A DNA stretch of 64,000 nucleotides from Ornithinimicrobium humiphilum (GCF_006716885.1 NZ_VFPU01000002.1:124001-188000), one strand, 5' to 3'; positions 17,573-26,393 are shown, numbered from the stretch's first letter. Translations and numbers: made by a program. The notes: generated by a model from the letters alone, not told the origin.

Positions 17573-17660
17573 GGGGCAAGCCTGCCATCCCGGAGGCCCC
17601 GATGGCGGACGAGGGCGCCCGGACCGGGCCGGGCCCGGGCCGGACGACGCCGTCGGGTCG

Positions 17661-18200
17661 TCAGACGATGCTGTCGAGGTCGAGCTGGGCGAGGACCAGG
17701 CGGGCCGCCCGCTCGGGCGGGTTGGCGATGTCGACGAGCACGCCCGGCTCGTCGGGCTCGAGCATCTCCAGGGTGTCCAGCTGGGACTCCAGCAGGCTGG
17801 GCGGCATGAAGTGCTCCCGCTCCTCCATCCGCTCCAGGAGGATGCCCTTGTCGCCGTGCAGGTGGACGAAGAAGGTGCCGGCCCCGCCCTCGCGCAGCAG
17901 GTCGCGATAGCTGCGGCGCAGCGCCGAGCAGGACAGGATCGTCGACTCGCCGCGCTCGTCGCGCTCGCTGGTCCAGCCGGCGAGGATCCGCAGCCACGGC
18001 CAACGGTCCTCGTCCATGAGCGGCCGCCCGCTGGCCATCTTGTCGATGTTGGCCTGCGGGTGGAAGTCGTCGCCCTCGGCCAGCTCCCACCCCAGACGTT
18101 GCCGGAGCGCCTGGGCGACGGTGGACTTGCCGCACCCGGAGACGCCCATGACCACGAGGTGGACGGGTGCCCCGGGCGGGGTGTCGGTCAGCGGGGTCAC
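17661..18200 (-). CDS. gntK: Gluconokinase
   Basis: This thermoresistant-type gluconokinase phosphorylates gluconate to 6-phosphogluconate for the pentose phosphate pathway. The 179-residue protein has the Walker A GVSGCGKST, EGDDFHP, KMASGRPLMDEDRWPWL and CSALRRSYRDLLR, all diagnostic. The GTG at 18200 starts with a short extension before the kinase core; a later start is possible. It is encoded 25 nt downstream of the gluconate permease on the same strand, so uptake and phosphorylation are co-expressed. No GntR-type regulator is in the window. Confidence 0.95.
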   Translation of the reverse strand: MTPLTDTPPGAPVHLVVMGVSGCGKSTVAQALRQRLGWELAEGDDFHPQANIDKMASGRPLMDEDRWPWLRILAGWTSERDERGESTILSCSALRRSYRDLLREGGAGTFFVHLHGDKGILLERMEEREHFMPPSLLESQLDTLEMLEPDEPGVLVDIANPPERAARLVLAQLDLDSIV

Positions 18201-18225
18201 GGCCGGGTCGTCCGTCGGGCCGGGC

Positions 18226-19662
18226 TCACGGGACCACGAACCACAGGAGCAGGGCGATGAGGAAGATCGTGACGCCCAGCGTGGTCTCCATGACCGTCCA
18301 GGTGCGCAGCGTGGTCTTGACGTCCATCCCGAAGAACCGGCTGACGAGCCAGAAGCCCGAGTCGTTGACGTGGGAGAGCACGGTCGCGCCGGCGGCGATC
18401 GCCAGCACGAGGCAGACGATCTTGAGGTCCGACAGGTCCGCGGCAGCGACGCCGGCGGAGATCAGGCCCGCGGTCGTGGTGAGGGCGACGGTGGCCGAGC
18501 CCTGGGCGACGCGCAGCGCGGTCGCGATGAGGAAGGCCGAGACGATGAGCGGCAGACCCAGGTCGGAGAGGCTGTCCGAGAGCGCCGCGCCGATGCCGGA
18601 GTAGCGCAGGACGCCGCCGAACATGCCGCCCGCGCCGGTGATGAGGATGATCGCGCAGATCGGTCCGAGGGCGTCGTTGAGCAGGCCCTCGACGGTGGCC
18701 AGGGAGCGGCCGCGGGTGCCGAGCACGTAGGTGGCCACGAGCAGGGTGATGAGGAGGGCCACCGGTGTCTGGCCGACGAAGGCGAGCGCGTCCAGGAGCG
18801 TGCCGTCGCCGAGGACCTCGGCCTTGCGCAGGGTGTCGATGCCCGTGTTGAGCGCGATGAGGACGAAGGGCAGCAGCAGGATGCCCAGCACCAGGCCGAA
18901 GGACGGCGGGTGGGCCGCGCCGTCGGAGCCGCCGGCAGGCGCGTCGTCGTCGGCGTCGTCGGTCGAACCGGAGGCACTGGCCGCGCCGCGCGCGCCCCGC
19001 AGGAACGAGTCGTCGATCGGGACCATGACCTTGCCGGCGTAGGCCTGGGTGAAGAGGTAGACGCCGACGTACCAGGCGACGAAGGCGACCGGCAGGCCGA
19101 CGAGGACCGTGAGGCCGATCGACCCCTGGAGCTCGGTCGCCGCGGTGACGGGGCCGGGGTGCGGCGGCACGATGGCGTGCATCGCGGCGAAGGCGCCGGC
19201 GGCCGGGATCGCGTAGAGGAGCACCGAGCCACCGAAGCGGCGGGCCACCGAGAAGATGATCGGCAGGAAGACGACCAGGCCGGCGTCGAAGAAGATCGGG
19301 ATGCCGAAGAGCAGCGCGGCGACGCCGAGCGCCAGCGGCGCCCGCTTCTCGCCGAACCGGGTGATGAGGGTGTCGGCCAGCACCTGCGCGCCGCCGGTCA
19401 CCTCGAGGAGCCGGCCGATCATCGCGCCGAGACCGACGAGCAGGGCCACCGAGCCGAGCGTGGACCCGAAGAAGCTCGTGGCGACCCGGGCGATGTCGCC
19501 GAACGGGATGCCGGCCGCGAGCCCGGTGAGCAGGCTGACCAGGATCAGCGCCACGAAGGCGTGCATCCGCAGCTTGATGATGAGGACCAGCAGGACGGCG
19601 ACGGCGACGGCCGCGATGGCCAGCAGCGTCCCCGCCCCGTAGACGGGTTCCATGGGATCCAT
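18226..19662 (-). CDS. gntP: Gluconate:H+ symporter (GntP family)
   Basis: The 478-residue protein has about 12-14 hydrophobic segments and the GntP hallmarks GIPIFFDAGLVVFLPI, HAIVPPHPGPVTA and HVNDSGFWLVSRFFG. It imports gluconate for the kinase gene that follows. An acidic, Gly/Ser-rich loop of about 35 residues (around DDADDDAPAGG) interrupts the middle of the protein and is probably cytoplasmic. The ATG at 19662 is preceded by AGGAGG with 6-nt spacing. A second in-frame ATG lies three codons later. Confidence 0.95.
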   Translation of the reverse strand: MDPMEPVYGAGTLLAIAAVAVAVLLVLIIKLRMHAFVALILVSLLTGLAAGIPFGDIARVATSFFGSTLGSVALLVGLGAMIGRLLEVTGGAQVLADTLITRFGEKRAPLALGVAALLFGIPIFFDAGLVVFLPIIFSVARRFGGSVLLYAIPAAGAFAAMHAIVPPHPGPVTAATELQGSIGLTVLVGLPVAFVAWYVGVYLFTQAYAGKVMVPIDDSFLRGARGAASASGSTDDADDDAPAGGSDGAAHPPSFGLVLGILLLPFVLIALNTGIDTLRKAEVLGDGTLLDALAFVGQTPVALLITLLVATYVLGTRGRSLATVEGLLNDALGPICAIILITGAGGMFGGVLRYSGIGAALSDSLSDLGLPLIVSAFLIATALRVAQGSATVALTTTAGLISAGVAAADLSDLKIVCLVLAIAAGATVLSHVNDSGFWLVSRFFGMDVKTTLRTWTVMETTLGVTIFLIALLLWFVVP

Positions 19663-19727
19663 CAGCGACCTCCTGGGGTCGTCGTCGGGCGTAGGCGCCC
19701 CACGCTATGTCCCCGGAGGCCGGCGTG

Positions 19728-20471
19728 CTAGCCCCGGAGCTCGGCGACGACCCGTTCGACCAGCGCGGCCTGCGCGTCGACCGCCCACGGGGGCAGGTCG
19801 GAGCTCGCCTGCTCGCCGAGCACGGACAGCTCGGTGCAGGCCAGCACCACGGTGTCGGCGTCGCCGCGGAGCCGGGCGAGGAGGTCGACGAAGGCGGCGG
19901 TCGGGACGTCCACGCCGGCCTTGACCCCGTCGTAGATGACCGACATCAGCTCGCGCTGGCCGGCCTCGTCGGGCAGCAGCGGCTCGGCACCGAGGGCGGC
20001 GAGCGCGTCCTGGTAGACGCCGCTGCTCACGGTGCCGTCGGTGGCGAGGACGCGGACCCGCGGGGCCCGTCCGGGGGCGTCGGCGCCGTCGACGGCGGCC
20101 TCGGCACCCACGCGCACGAGCGAGAGCAGCGGGAGCGGCAGCTCCTCGGGAAGGAAGGCGTGGGCGGTGTTGCAGGCGATGACCGCGCACGCGCAGCCCA
20201 GCCGGGCCAGCACCTCGAGGTCGCCCAGCAGGTAGGGAGTGGGGTCGGGCTGCTCGGGGTCGACGAGGTGGGCGGTGCGGTCGGGCACGCTCGCGTGGGA
20301 GAGCACGACCGTGTCGATGTGGTCCTGGTCCCGGCCCGCGGGGGTGCGGCGGGTCAGCGCGTCGAGGAAGGCGACGGTCGCGGCCGGGCCCATCCCGCCG
20401 ACGACGCCGAGCACCGGGCGGGCCCAGGTCTCGGCGGGGAGCAGGCGGTCGCTCGCGGCGTCGGTGCTCAT
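19728..20471 (-). CDS. Aspartate/glutamate racemase family protein
   Basis: The 247-residue PLP-independent racemase has the two catalytic cysteines in ACNTAH and ACTEL and the N-terminal GVVGGMGPAAT of aspartate racemases. It is expected to interconvert L- and D-Asp (or Glu). Its ATG overlaps the stop of the ATP-grasp gene upstream in an ATGA (20468-20471), so the two products are made together. A coupled racemase supplying a D-amino acid to an ATP-grasp ligase is the arrangement known for D-Asp interpeptide bridges of peptidoglycan. Whether Asp or Glu is the substrate cannot be told here. Confidence 0.88.
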   Translation of the reverse strand: MSTDAASDRLLPAETWARPVLGVVGGMGPAATVAFLDALTRRTPAGRDQDHIDTVVLSHASVPDRTAHLVDPEQPDPTPYLLGDLEVLARLGCACAVIACNTAHAFLPEELPLPLLSLVRVGAEAAVDGADAPGRAPRVRVLATDGTVSSGVYQDALAALGAEPLLPDEAGQRELMSVIYDGVKAGVDVPTAAFVDLLARLRGDADTVVLACTELSVLGEQASSDLPPWAVDAQAALVERVVAELRG

Positions 20472-21727
20472 GCGGTCACCGGCCTGCGGTAGTGGGTGGC
20501 GAAGTTGCGGACGTAGCGCACGTCGTTCTTGAGCTGGGCCAGCCGGCGGTCGCGGCCCGGGTCGGCGTCGTAGCGCAGCGGGCGGACGACCCGCCCGGTC
20601 GACCGGATCGCGGCCAGGCGGCGGCGGGTGGCCGGGTCGGTGACGTAGCGGGCGAGCAGCGGCACCGGGACGATCGAGTAGAGCCAGTCGTCGGTCTCGG
20701 GCCCGACCTCGACGCCGTCGTAGGGGTCGCGGTCCTCGACGTGCTCGCGCACCATCGGCGCGACGATCGGGTGGCCGGCCGCGGACAGGTAGGCGTGGGA
20801 GCGGCCGAGCCGGGGGTTGAGCTCGAAGAAGTACTCGGTGCCGTCGCGCGGGTCGACCTTGATGTCGAAGTTGGCGTAACCGGTCCACCCCACGTGCTCG
20901 AGCATCCGCGTCGCCTCGCCGACCGCCGTGAAGCTGGCGCCGGAGATCACCGCGAGCGGGTTGCCGATCATCGCCGGGTCGTGGTCCTCGAGGAGGACGT
21001 GGCCGAGGCGGCCCCAGCGGACCGTGCCGGAGAGGTCGGAGTAGGTCGTGAGCACCCGCATCTGCTCGTCGCCGCCCGGGATGCGCTCCTGCACGACGAG
21101 GGAACCGGCATACCCCGCGGTGGTCATGGTGCGGCGCAGCTCGACGAGAGAGGCGAGGTCGTCGCAGTAGGCGACCTTCTTCTTGCCCTCGTAGACGAGG
21201 GTGCTGAAGGAGGAGTCGCCGGCCTTGACGACGAGCGGCCACCGCAGCCCCTCGAGGAGGTCCCCGAGGTCAGCCTCGGCCGCGTCGGCGGGGATCGCCC
21301 TGGTGACGGGATGGGCGACGCCCACCTCGGCGCAGAGCGCGGCGAAGCCCTCCTTGTCGGAGAGGCGCTCGATGAGCGGCAGCGGCGGGTAGGGGATCGC
21401 GAAGCGCTCGTCGAGCCGGTCGCGCAGCGCCGCGATGCGGGTGACCCAGGTGTCGACGGTGCCGAGGACGAGGACCCGGGCGCCGGGGTTGGCGTCGGCG
21501 ATGTCGCTCAGGCCGGCCAGCAGCTGCTCGTCGTCGTCCATGCCGGGGAGCTGCACGTTGTCGATGATGGCCGAGCCGCGGACCGCGGAGGGCACCGTGC
21601 GGCTGATCACCGTGGTGCGGACGTCGAGCTCGGCGTGGAAGGCGCGGGCCAGGGTGTAGGTCGCCAGCTCCCCGCCGAGGACGACGGGCACGAAGGGGAC
21701 GGTCGTGTCGAGCGGGGGCCGGACCAT
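20468..21727 (-). CDS. ATP-grasp carboxylate-amine ligase, D-aspartate-ligase-like
   Basis: The 419-residue protein has a pre-ATP-grasp N-terminus starting PFVPVVLGGELATYTLARAF, the ATP lysine strand PLVVKAG (164-170), EGKKK (180-184), IPGGDEQMRVL (216-226) and the metal site FFELNPRLGRSHAY. This order matches, from memory, the Enterococcus faecium D-aspartate ligase type that activates the D-amino acid beta-carboxylate and joins it to the lysine or ornithine side chain of the peptidoglycan stem. A TACGCT box lies 7 nt before the ATG with no Shine-Dalgarno, so translation is probably leaderless. Downstream it is coupled to the racemase. Confidence 0.8.
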   Translation of the reverse strand: MVRPPLDTTVPFVPVVLGGELATYTLARAFHAELDVRTTVISRTVPSAVRGSAIIDNVQLPGMDDDEQLLAGLSDIADANPGARVLVLGTVDTWVTRIAALRDRLDERFAIPYPPLPLIERLSDKEGFAALCAEVGVAHPVTRAIPADAAEADLGDLLEGLRWPLVVKAGDSSFSTLVYEGKKKVAYCDDLASLVELRRTMTTAGYAGSLVVQERIPGGDEQMRVLTTYSDLSGTVRWGRLGHVLLEDHDPAMIGNPLAVISGASFTAVGEATRMLEHVGWTGYANFDIKVDPRDGTEYFFELNPRLGRSHAYLSAAGHPIVAPMVREHVEDRDPYDGVEVGPETDDWLYSIVPVPLLARYVTDPATRRRLAAIRSTGRVVRPLRYDADPGRDRRLAQLKNDVRYVRNFATHYRRPVTA

Positions 21728-21756
21728 GGCCGGAAGCGTACCGGGCGGACCCTGGG

Positions 21757-22398
21757 TCAACCCTGCACGTCGAGCCAGCCCGAGCCCTCGCTGCCGGGCA
21801 CGACCTCGGCCGCTCCCGAGGTCAGCGAGGCGAGCAGGCCGGGGAGCTCCTCGGCGTCGTCGGCGGGCACCTGGACGCGCAGGGTGACCTGCTCGCCGTA
21901 GGAGACGTCGGGCACCGCGATGCCCCGAGCACGGAGGTCGTGCTCGAGGCGCCCGGCGATGGCGTGATCGGCGCGGACGTCGACCTCGGTCACGCGCAGC
22001 CGGGTGAGGATCTCGGCCTCGGCGACCGAGGCGCGGACCGCGTCGCCGTAGGCCCGGACCAGGCCACCGGTGCCGAGCAGCGTGCCGCCGAACCACCGGG
22101 TCACGACCGCGACGACGTCGCTGAGGCCCGAGTGGGTGAGGGCCTCGAGCATCGGCGTGCCGGCGGTGCCCGCGGGCTCGCCGTCGTCGTTGCTGCGGAC
22201 GGTGGCGCCGTCGGGGCCGAGCACGAAGGCGGAGCAGTGGTGGCGGGCGTCCCAGTGGGTGCTGCGCGCCTCCTCGACGACGGCGCGGGCGGCCGCCTCG
22301 TCGTCGGCCCGGCGCAGCCAGCACTCGAAGACCGACCGCTTCTCCTCGATCCGCGCGACGACGGGGCCGGCGACGGTGCGGTAGGACGAGGGCTGCAT
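21757..22398 (-). CDS. IMPACT/YigZ family protein
   Basis: The 213-residue protein has the family core: KRSVFECWLRRADDEAAA, ARHHCSAFVLG, SNDDGEPAGTAGTPMLEAL and VVTRWFGGTLLGTGGLVRAYG. It ends in the small ferredoxin-like domain. Eukaryotic IMPACT modulates GCN2, while the bacterial role is unclear (possible ribosome or nucleotide association). The start at 22398 is set by a TACGCT box exactly 7 nt upstream, indicating leaderless expression; the frame is open further upstream without conservation. It is divergent from the CopC-like gene. Confidence 0.9.
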   Translation of the reverse strand: MQPSSYRTVAGPVVARIEEKRSVFECWLRRADDEAAARAVVEEARSTHWDARHHCSAFVLGPDGATVRSNDDGEPAGTAGTPMLEALTHSGLSDVVAVVTRWFGGTLLGTGGLVRAYGDAVRASVAEAEILTRLRVTEVDVRADHAIAGRLEHDLRARGIAVPDVSYGEQVTLRVQVPADDAEELPGLLASLTSGAAEVVPGSEGSGWLDVQG

Positions 22399-22405
22399 GC
22401 CCCGC

Positions 22406-22427
22406 AGCGTAAGGGGCTTCCTAGACT
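22406..22427. promoter_or_regulatory. Divergent pair of leaderless -10 elements
   Basis: AGCGTA at 22406-22411 reads TACGCT on the minus strand, 7 nt before the YigZ start. TAGACT at 22422-22427 is 7 nt before the ATG at 22435 on the plus strand. The two start codons are only 36 bp apart. Confidence 0.55.
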
Positions 22428-22434
22428 GACGGGC

Positions 22435-23091
22435 ATGACCCGTGCACGTCACCCCTTCATGGCTGTTCTGATCGCCCTCCTCCTGCTCGCACCCGCCGGC
22501 ACGGCCAGCGCGCACGACCAGCTCCTGGGGAGCGACCCGGAGGACGGTGCCGTCGTCGAGGCGCCCGACGAGCTCGAGCTGGAGTTCTCGGGCCAGCTGT
22601 CCGAGCTGGGCCTGCAGGTCGTGGTGACCGACCCCGACGGCCGCTCGGTCGTCGACGGCGAGCCCGAGGTGGACGGCCGGTTCGTCACGCAGGACCTCGT
22701 GGACGACCTGGGCGCCGGGACGTACGACGTCGTCTGGCGGGTCACCAGCGAGGACGGCCACCCGATCTCGGGCGAGCTGTCCTTCACGGTCGAGGTGACC
22801 GAGGAGCCCACGACGGAGGAGCCGACCACGGCCGCGCCGACGACGGTGGAGACCTCGGAGCCCGTCGAGACCTCGGAGGAGCCGACGGAGACCGCCGCCG
22901 AGGAGACGACGAGCGCGGAGCCGACGGCGACCGCCGAGCCGACCGAGGACGCGACCACCGGCGACGAGCAGGACGCCGTGGCGGACGAGGGCGGGCTGCC
23001 GGTGTGGGCGTGGGTGATCATCGGGCTGGCCGTCGTCGGCCTGCTGGGGCTGCTCGCACGCACCTGGGGCCGCGGCCGCACCGACGCCTGA
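22435..23091 (+). CDS. CopC-domain protein with C-terminal membrane anchor
   Basis: The 218-residue protein has a signal peptide (cleavage after TASA), then a mature start AHDQLLGSDPEDG, the N-terminal His placement typical of CopC copper-binding proteins. The cupredoxin-like domain spans about residues 28-122 and includes DGHPISGELSF. A Thr/Glu/Pro-rich stalk follows (about 125-180), then one membrane segment and a basic tail. It would hold copper on the outer face of the membrane. No CopD-type permease is adjacent; the multicopper oxidase at 741-2321 is the only other copper protein in view. Confidence 0.9.
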   Translation: MTRARHPFMAVLIALLLLAPAGTASAHDQLLGSDPEDGAVVEAPDELELEFSGQLSELGLQVVVTDPDGRSVVDGEPEVDGRFVTQDLVDDLGAGTYDVVWRVTSEDGHPISGELSFTVEVTEEPTTEEPTTAAPTTVETSEPVETSEEPTETAAEETTSAEPTATAEPTEDATTGDEQDAVADEGGLPVWAWVIIGLAVVGLLGLLARTWGRGRTDA

Positions 23092-23282
23092 GGCGTCGCC
23101 GCACGTCATACCCTCTGCGGCACAACGCTCCCGAGCCGGCCGCCAGGCACCGATGCCGGGGGCACCGTGTCTCTCATGTAGCCTAGGCCCCACGAACGCT
23201 CACATTCCCCGGGCCGGCTCCGCGACCTGATTCGTCAGCCAGCGATGCCGCCCCGGCAGACTCGACACAAGGGGGTCACGCC

Positions 23283-23519
23283 ATGGGGCGCGGCCGGGCC
23301 AAGGCAAAGCAGATCAAGGTGGCCAGGAAGCTGAAGTACTCAGCTCCGTCCACGGACCTCACCGCACTGGAGCGCGAGCTCCGGGCCTCGCGCGGCGAGC
23401 ACGTCTACGACGACGCTCAGGACGACGAGGACGGCGAGGAGGAGGACCCTTACGCCGCCTACGCGGCGCCGGACGACGAGGACGACGACGAGTCGTGGGC
23501 CTCTGACGGCCGACACTGA
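23283..23519 (+). CDS. DUF3073 protein
   Basis: The 78-residue acidic protein starts MGRGRAKAKQIKVARKLKY and ends in an Asp/Glu-rich tail. This is the pattern of DUF3073, a small actinobacterial protein of unknown function. It commonly lies beside purM, but here purM is 5.3 kb away on the other strand. The basic N-terminus and acidic tail suggest nucleic acid or ribosome contact, which is inference. A TAGCCT at 23179-23184 is a possible -10 for a leader of about 90 nt. The ABC transporter gene follows after one base. Confidence 0.85.
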   Translation: MGRGRAKAKQIKVARKLKYSAPSTDLTALERELRASRGEHVYDDAQDDEDGEEEDPYAAYAAPDDEDDDESWASDGRH

Positions 23520-23520
23520 G

Positions 23521-25320
23521 GTGTCGGGGTCGACCTCGACTCCTCCCACCCCCACACACGCACATCCCCTGGCCGAGCTCTGGGTCAGGTACCGGCAGTA
23601 CCGCGCCCGCGTGGTGCTCGCCTTCGTGCTGTCCACGATCCGCAAGGTCATGGACGTCATGCCCGAGCTGCTCATCGGCGCGGCCATCGACGTGGTGGTG
23701 CGAGGAGCCGACTCCTTCGTCGCCTCGCTCCTGGGGGTTCCCGACCGTCACCAGCAGATCCTGTGGCTGGCGGTCGTCAACGCGGTCGTGTGGGTGCTGG
23801 AGTCGACCTTCGACTACCTCGCCGCACTGACCTGGCGCAACCTCGCGCAGCAGGTCGAGCACGACCTGCGCCTGGAGACCTACGGGCACGTGCAGGGCCT
23901 CGACATGGCCTGGCACGAGTCGCGGTCGACGGGCTCGACGCTCGCCGTGGTCAACGACGACGTCAACCAGCTGGAGCGCTTCCTCGACACCGGGGTGGAC
24001 CGGCTCTGGACGCTGGCGCTCAACGTCGTGCTCGTGGGCGCGGTCTTCGCGGCCAGCAGCTGGACGCTGACGCTGCTGGCGTTCCTGCCGATCCCGGTGA
24101 TCATCCTGGGGTCGCTGTGGTTCCAGCGGCGGCTCGAGCCGCGGTATGCGGCCGTGCGGTCGACGGTGGCGCGCATCAGCGGGCTGGTCTCGGGCAACCT
24201 CGGCGGGATGGCGACGATCAAGTCGTTCACCGCGGAGGAGCGCGAGCTGGAGCGGGTGCGGGAGGCGTCGGACGCCTACCGGCTCGCCAACGCCGACGCG
24301 ATCCGGGCCTCGGCGGCCTTCGTGCCGCTCATCCGGATGGCGATCCTCGTGGGCTTCACGATGACGCTGCTGCTCGGCGGGTGGATGGCGCTCGACGGCA
24401 CGCTCGAGATCGGCCTCTACTCGGTGCTGGTCTTCATGACCCAGCGCCTGCTGTGGCCGCTCACGTCGGTGGGCGAGGTCCTCGACCTCTACCAGCGCGC
24501 GATGGCGTCGGTGCGCCGCATCCTGGCGCTGCTCGACGAGAAGCCGCTGACACTGCCGGGCGACCGGACACCTGACGCGGTGACCGGGCGGCTGGAGCTG
24601 CGCGGGGTCCGTGCGGGATATGCCGACGGCCCGGACGTGCTGCACGACGTCGACCTGGTGGTGCCCGCGGGCGAGGTGCACGCGGTCGTCGGTCCGACGG
24701 GCGCCGGCAAGTCGTCGCTGCTGCGGCTGCTGCTGCGCTTCACCGACCCGCGGGCGGGTCAGGTGCTGCTGGACGGGATCGACCTGCGCGAGCTGACGTG
24801 GGAGGGGCTGCGGGGCCGGATCGGCTACGTCGCCCAGGACGTCTTCCTCTTCGAGGGCTCGATCGCGGACAACATCGCCTACGGACGCCCCGGCGCGACC
24901 CGCGACGAGATCGTGCGGGCCGCCGAGCAGGCTCAGGCGGCGGAGTTCGTCGAGGCCATGCCGGACGGCTACGACACGCACGTCGGCGAGCGCGGCGTGA
25001 CGCTCTCGGGCGGTCAGCGGCAGCGGCTGGCGCTGGCGCGGGCGATCCTGCGCGACCCCGAGGTGCTCATCCTCGACGAGGCCACGTCGGCCGTCGACAA
25101 CGAGACCGAGGCCGCGATCCAGCGGTCGCTGGCGGAGGTCAGCAAGGGGCGCACGACCGTGATGGTGGCGCACCGGCTCTCGACCGTGCGGCACGCCGAC
25201 CGGATCTGGGTGCTCGCCGCCGGGCGGGTCGTCGACGCCGGGACGCACGACGAGCTCGTGGCGCGGCCTGGCCCCTACTCCGAGCTGTGGTCGGTGCAGA
25301 CGGGCGCGCTCGCGGACTGA
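23521..25320 (+). CDS. ABC exporter, fused permease and ATPase
   Basis: The 599-residue half-transporter has six membrane segments in about residues 30-330. The nucleotide-binding domain follows, with Walker A GPTGAGKSS, the Q-loop in GYVAQDVFLFEGSI, signature LSGGQRQRLALARA and Walker B VLILDEATSAVD. It resembles lipid or multidrug exporters of the MsbA/LmrA type and would act as a homodimer unless a second half is elsewhere. The GTG start at 23521 comes one base after the DUF3073 stop. The substrate is unknown. Confidence 0.9.
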   Translation: MSGSTSTPPTPTHAHPLAELWVRYRQYRARVVLAFVLSTIRKVMDVMPELLIGAAIDVVVRGADSFVASLLGVPDRHQQILWLAVVNAVVWVLESTFDYLAALTWRNLAQQVEHDLRLETYGHVQGLDMAWHESRSTGSTLAVVNDDVNQLERFLDTGVDRLWTLALNVVLVGAVFAASSWTLTLLAFLPIPVIILGSLWFQRRLEPRYAAVRSTVARISGLVSGNLGGMATIKSFTAEERELERVREASDAYRLANADAIRASAAFVPLIRMAILVGFTMTLLLGGWMALDGTLEIGLYSVLVFMTQRLLWPLTSVGEVLDLYQRAMASVRRILALLDEKPLTLPGDRTPDAVTGRLELRGVRAGYADGPDVLHDVDLVVPAGEVHAVVGPTGAGKSSLLRLLLRFTDPRAGQVLLDGIDLRELTWEGLRGRIGYVAQDVFLFEGSIADNIAYGRPGATRDEIVRAAEQAQAAEFVEAMPDGYDTHVGERGVTLSGGQRQRLALARAILRDPEVLILDEATSAVDNETEAAIQRSLAEVSKGRTTVMVAHRLSTVRHADRIWVLAAGRVVDAGTHDELVARPGPYSELWSVQTGALAD

Positions 25321-25437
25321 GGCGGCGGCATACGGGGGCGCGCTCGCGGACCGGACCTGACCGCATACCCGCTCTGCGGGGACCGGACTCCCTGCTGCAG
25401 GGACTAGCCTTGACCACCGGTCAGGGAAGGGACGGAC

Positions 25438-25971
25438 ATGGCGCAACGGTCTCGGCACGAGGCGAGCTGGACCTCCGCGGACGCGACGGTGCGGGGACGC
25501 CGGTCCGGCCGCGGTGGGTGGATCATGCTGGCGCTGGGGTTCGTGGCGATCGCGGTCATCGCGACGGTGGCGTTCAACCGCTACATGAACTTCCAGACGG
25601 TGACCTTCGAGCTGCGCGAGTGCACCGCGCCGCTGACCGCCGTGTCGACGTGGCAGGAGGTGCAGGCCGCCGCCTGCGACCCCGCGCCGATCGACGGTGA
25701 CGTCCTGACGATGTGGCACGAGGGCTCGCAGTCGAGCGCCGACGCGACGACCGAGACGTCGTGGACGTTCGAGGGGGTGCCGGTGAACACCGTGACCAAC
25801 GCGCTCGAGATCAGGACCGTGGAGGCGTCCGAGACCGTCGTGCTGGCGGAGCCGGACAACCAGCAGATCCGCCGGGCGCTGACCAGCGACGCGGCCGGGC
25901 TGCGGTGGTCGGCGAACATCGGTGACCGCGGGCCGACGACGTACTGGGTGCTGGTGACGCCGGCGGGCTGA
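25438..25971 (+). CDS. Single-pass membrane protein of unknown function
   Basis: The 177-residue protein has a basic N-terminus, one membrane segment (about 28-46) and an extracytoplasmic domain with two cysteines (RECTAPL and AACDPAP) that could form a disulfide. I do not recognise the family. A TAGCCT at 25404-25409 and AGGGAAGGG before the ATG give a normal leadered start. It is codirectional with the ABC exporter but separated by 117 nt containing a direct repeat of the exporter's last 15 bases (25304-25318 and 25336-25350). Confidence 0.75.
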   Translation: MAQRSRHEASWTSADATVRGRRSGRGGWIMLALGFVAIAVIATVAFNRYMNFQTVTFELRECTAPLTAVSTWQEVQAAACDPAPIDGDVLTMWHEGSQSSADATTETSWTFEGVPVNTVTNALEIRTVEASETVVLAEPDNQQIRRALTSDAAGLRWSANIGDRGPTTYWVLVTPAG

Positions 25972-26025
25972 TCCGCTTGGTGGCCGCGCGCTCCTTCGGA
26001 TCAGACCACACGCGCTCTCTGGGTC

Positions 26026-26145
26026 GGGCCGCCGCTCACGCGCTCCGGACCGGGAAGTCGCTCACAGCCACTCTCGACCTGGCCGCCGCTCACAGCCACT
26101 CTCCGGACCGGGCCGCCGCTCACGGCACTCTCCTGCTCCTTTGGG
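26026..26145 (+). repeat. Short degenerate tandem repeats in an intergenic region
   Basis: The 422-nt gap between 25972 and 26393 contains no convincing gene. Its middle holds about four imperfect copies of a unit built on GGCCGCCGCTCAC followed by AGCCACTCT and CGGACC, at uneven spacings of about 25-34 nt. The copies vary too much in length and sequence for a CRISPR array. The rest of the gap is plain GC-rich DNA followed by the AT-rich promoter of the HNH gene. Confidence 0.55.
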
Positions 26146-26325
26146 CCGGCCAACGTCCACCCCTGCGGGCCACCCGGCTGCGCCACCAGCAACGCACCCT
26201 GGGCACGCGCAGGCCCGAGGCCACGACGCCCACATCCTGCCCCGCAGGTCACGGCCCCGCCCACCCGCTGCCAGCCCTGGCGCCCCCGTCCAGCGCCGAC
26301 TCACTGTGGACAACCCTTCCCTTAT

Positions 26326-26345
26326 TCGAACATATGTACTAGGAT
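26326..26345 (+). promoter_or_regulatory. LexA (SOS) box overlapping a -10 element
   Basis: TCGAACATATGTACTA at 26326-26341 matches the actinobacterial SOS consensus TCGAAC-N4-GTTCGA at all but two fixed positions. It overlaps a TAGGAT (26340-26345) that would serve as -10, so LexA binding would block transcription of the HNH gene that starts at 26394. Confidence 0.6.
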
Positions 26346-26393
26346 GGGTCTCATCCACCAGCACCGCAGCTGAGATCTCCCGGGGGTGAGGGC

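Noticed and set aside
25304..25350. 15-nt direct repeat after the ABC exporter as an attachment site
   Set aside because: The copies are only 17 nt apart, with no integrase or boundary between them; a local duplication is enough to explain it.
26026..26145. CRISPR array
   Set aside because: Repeat copies differ in length and sequence, spacing is irregular, there are only about four, and no cas genes are present.
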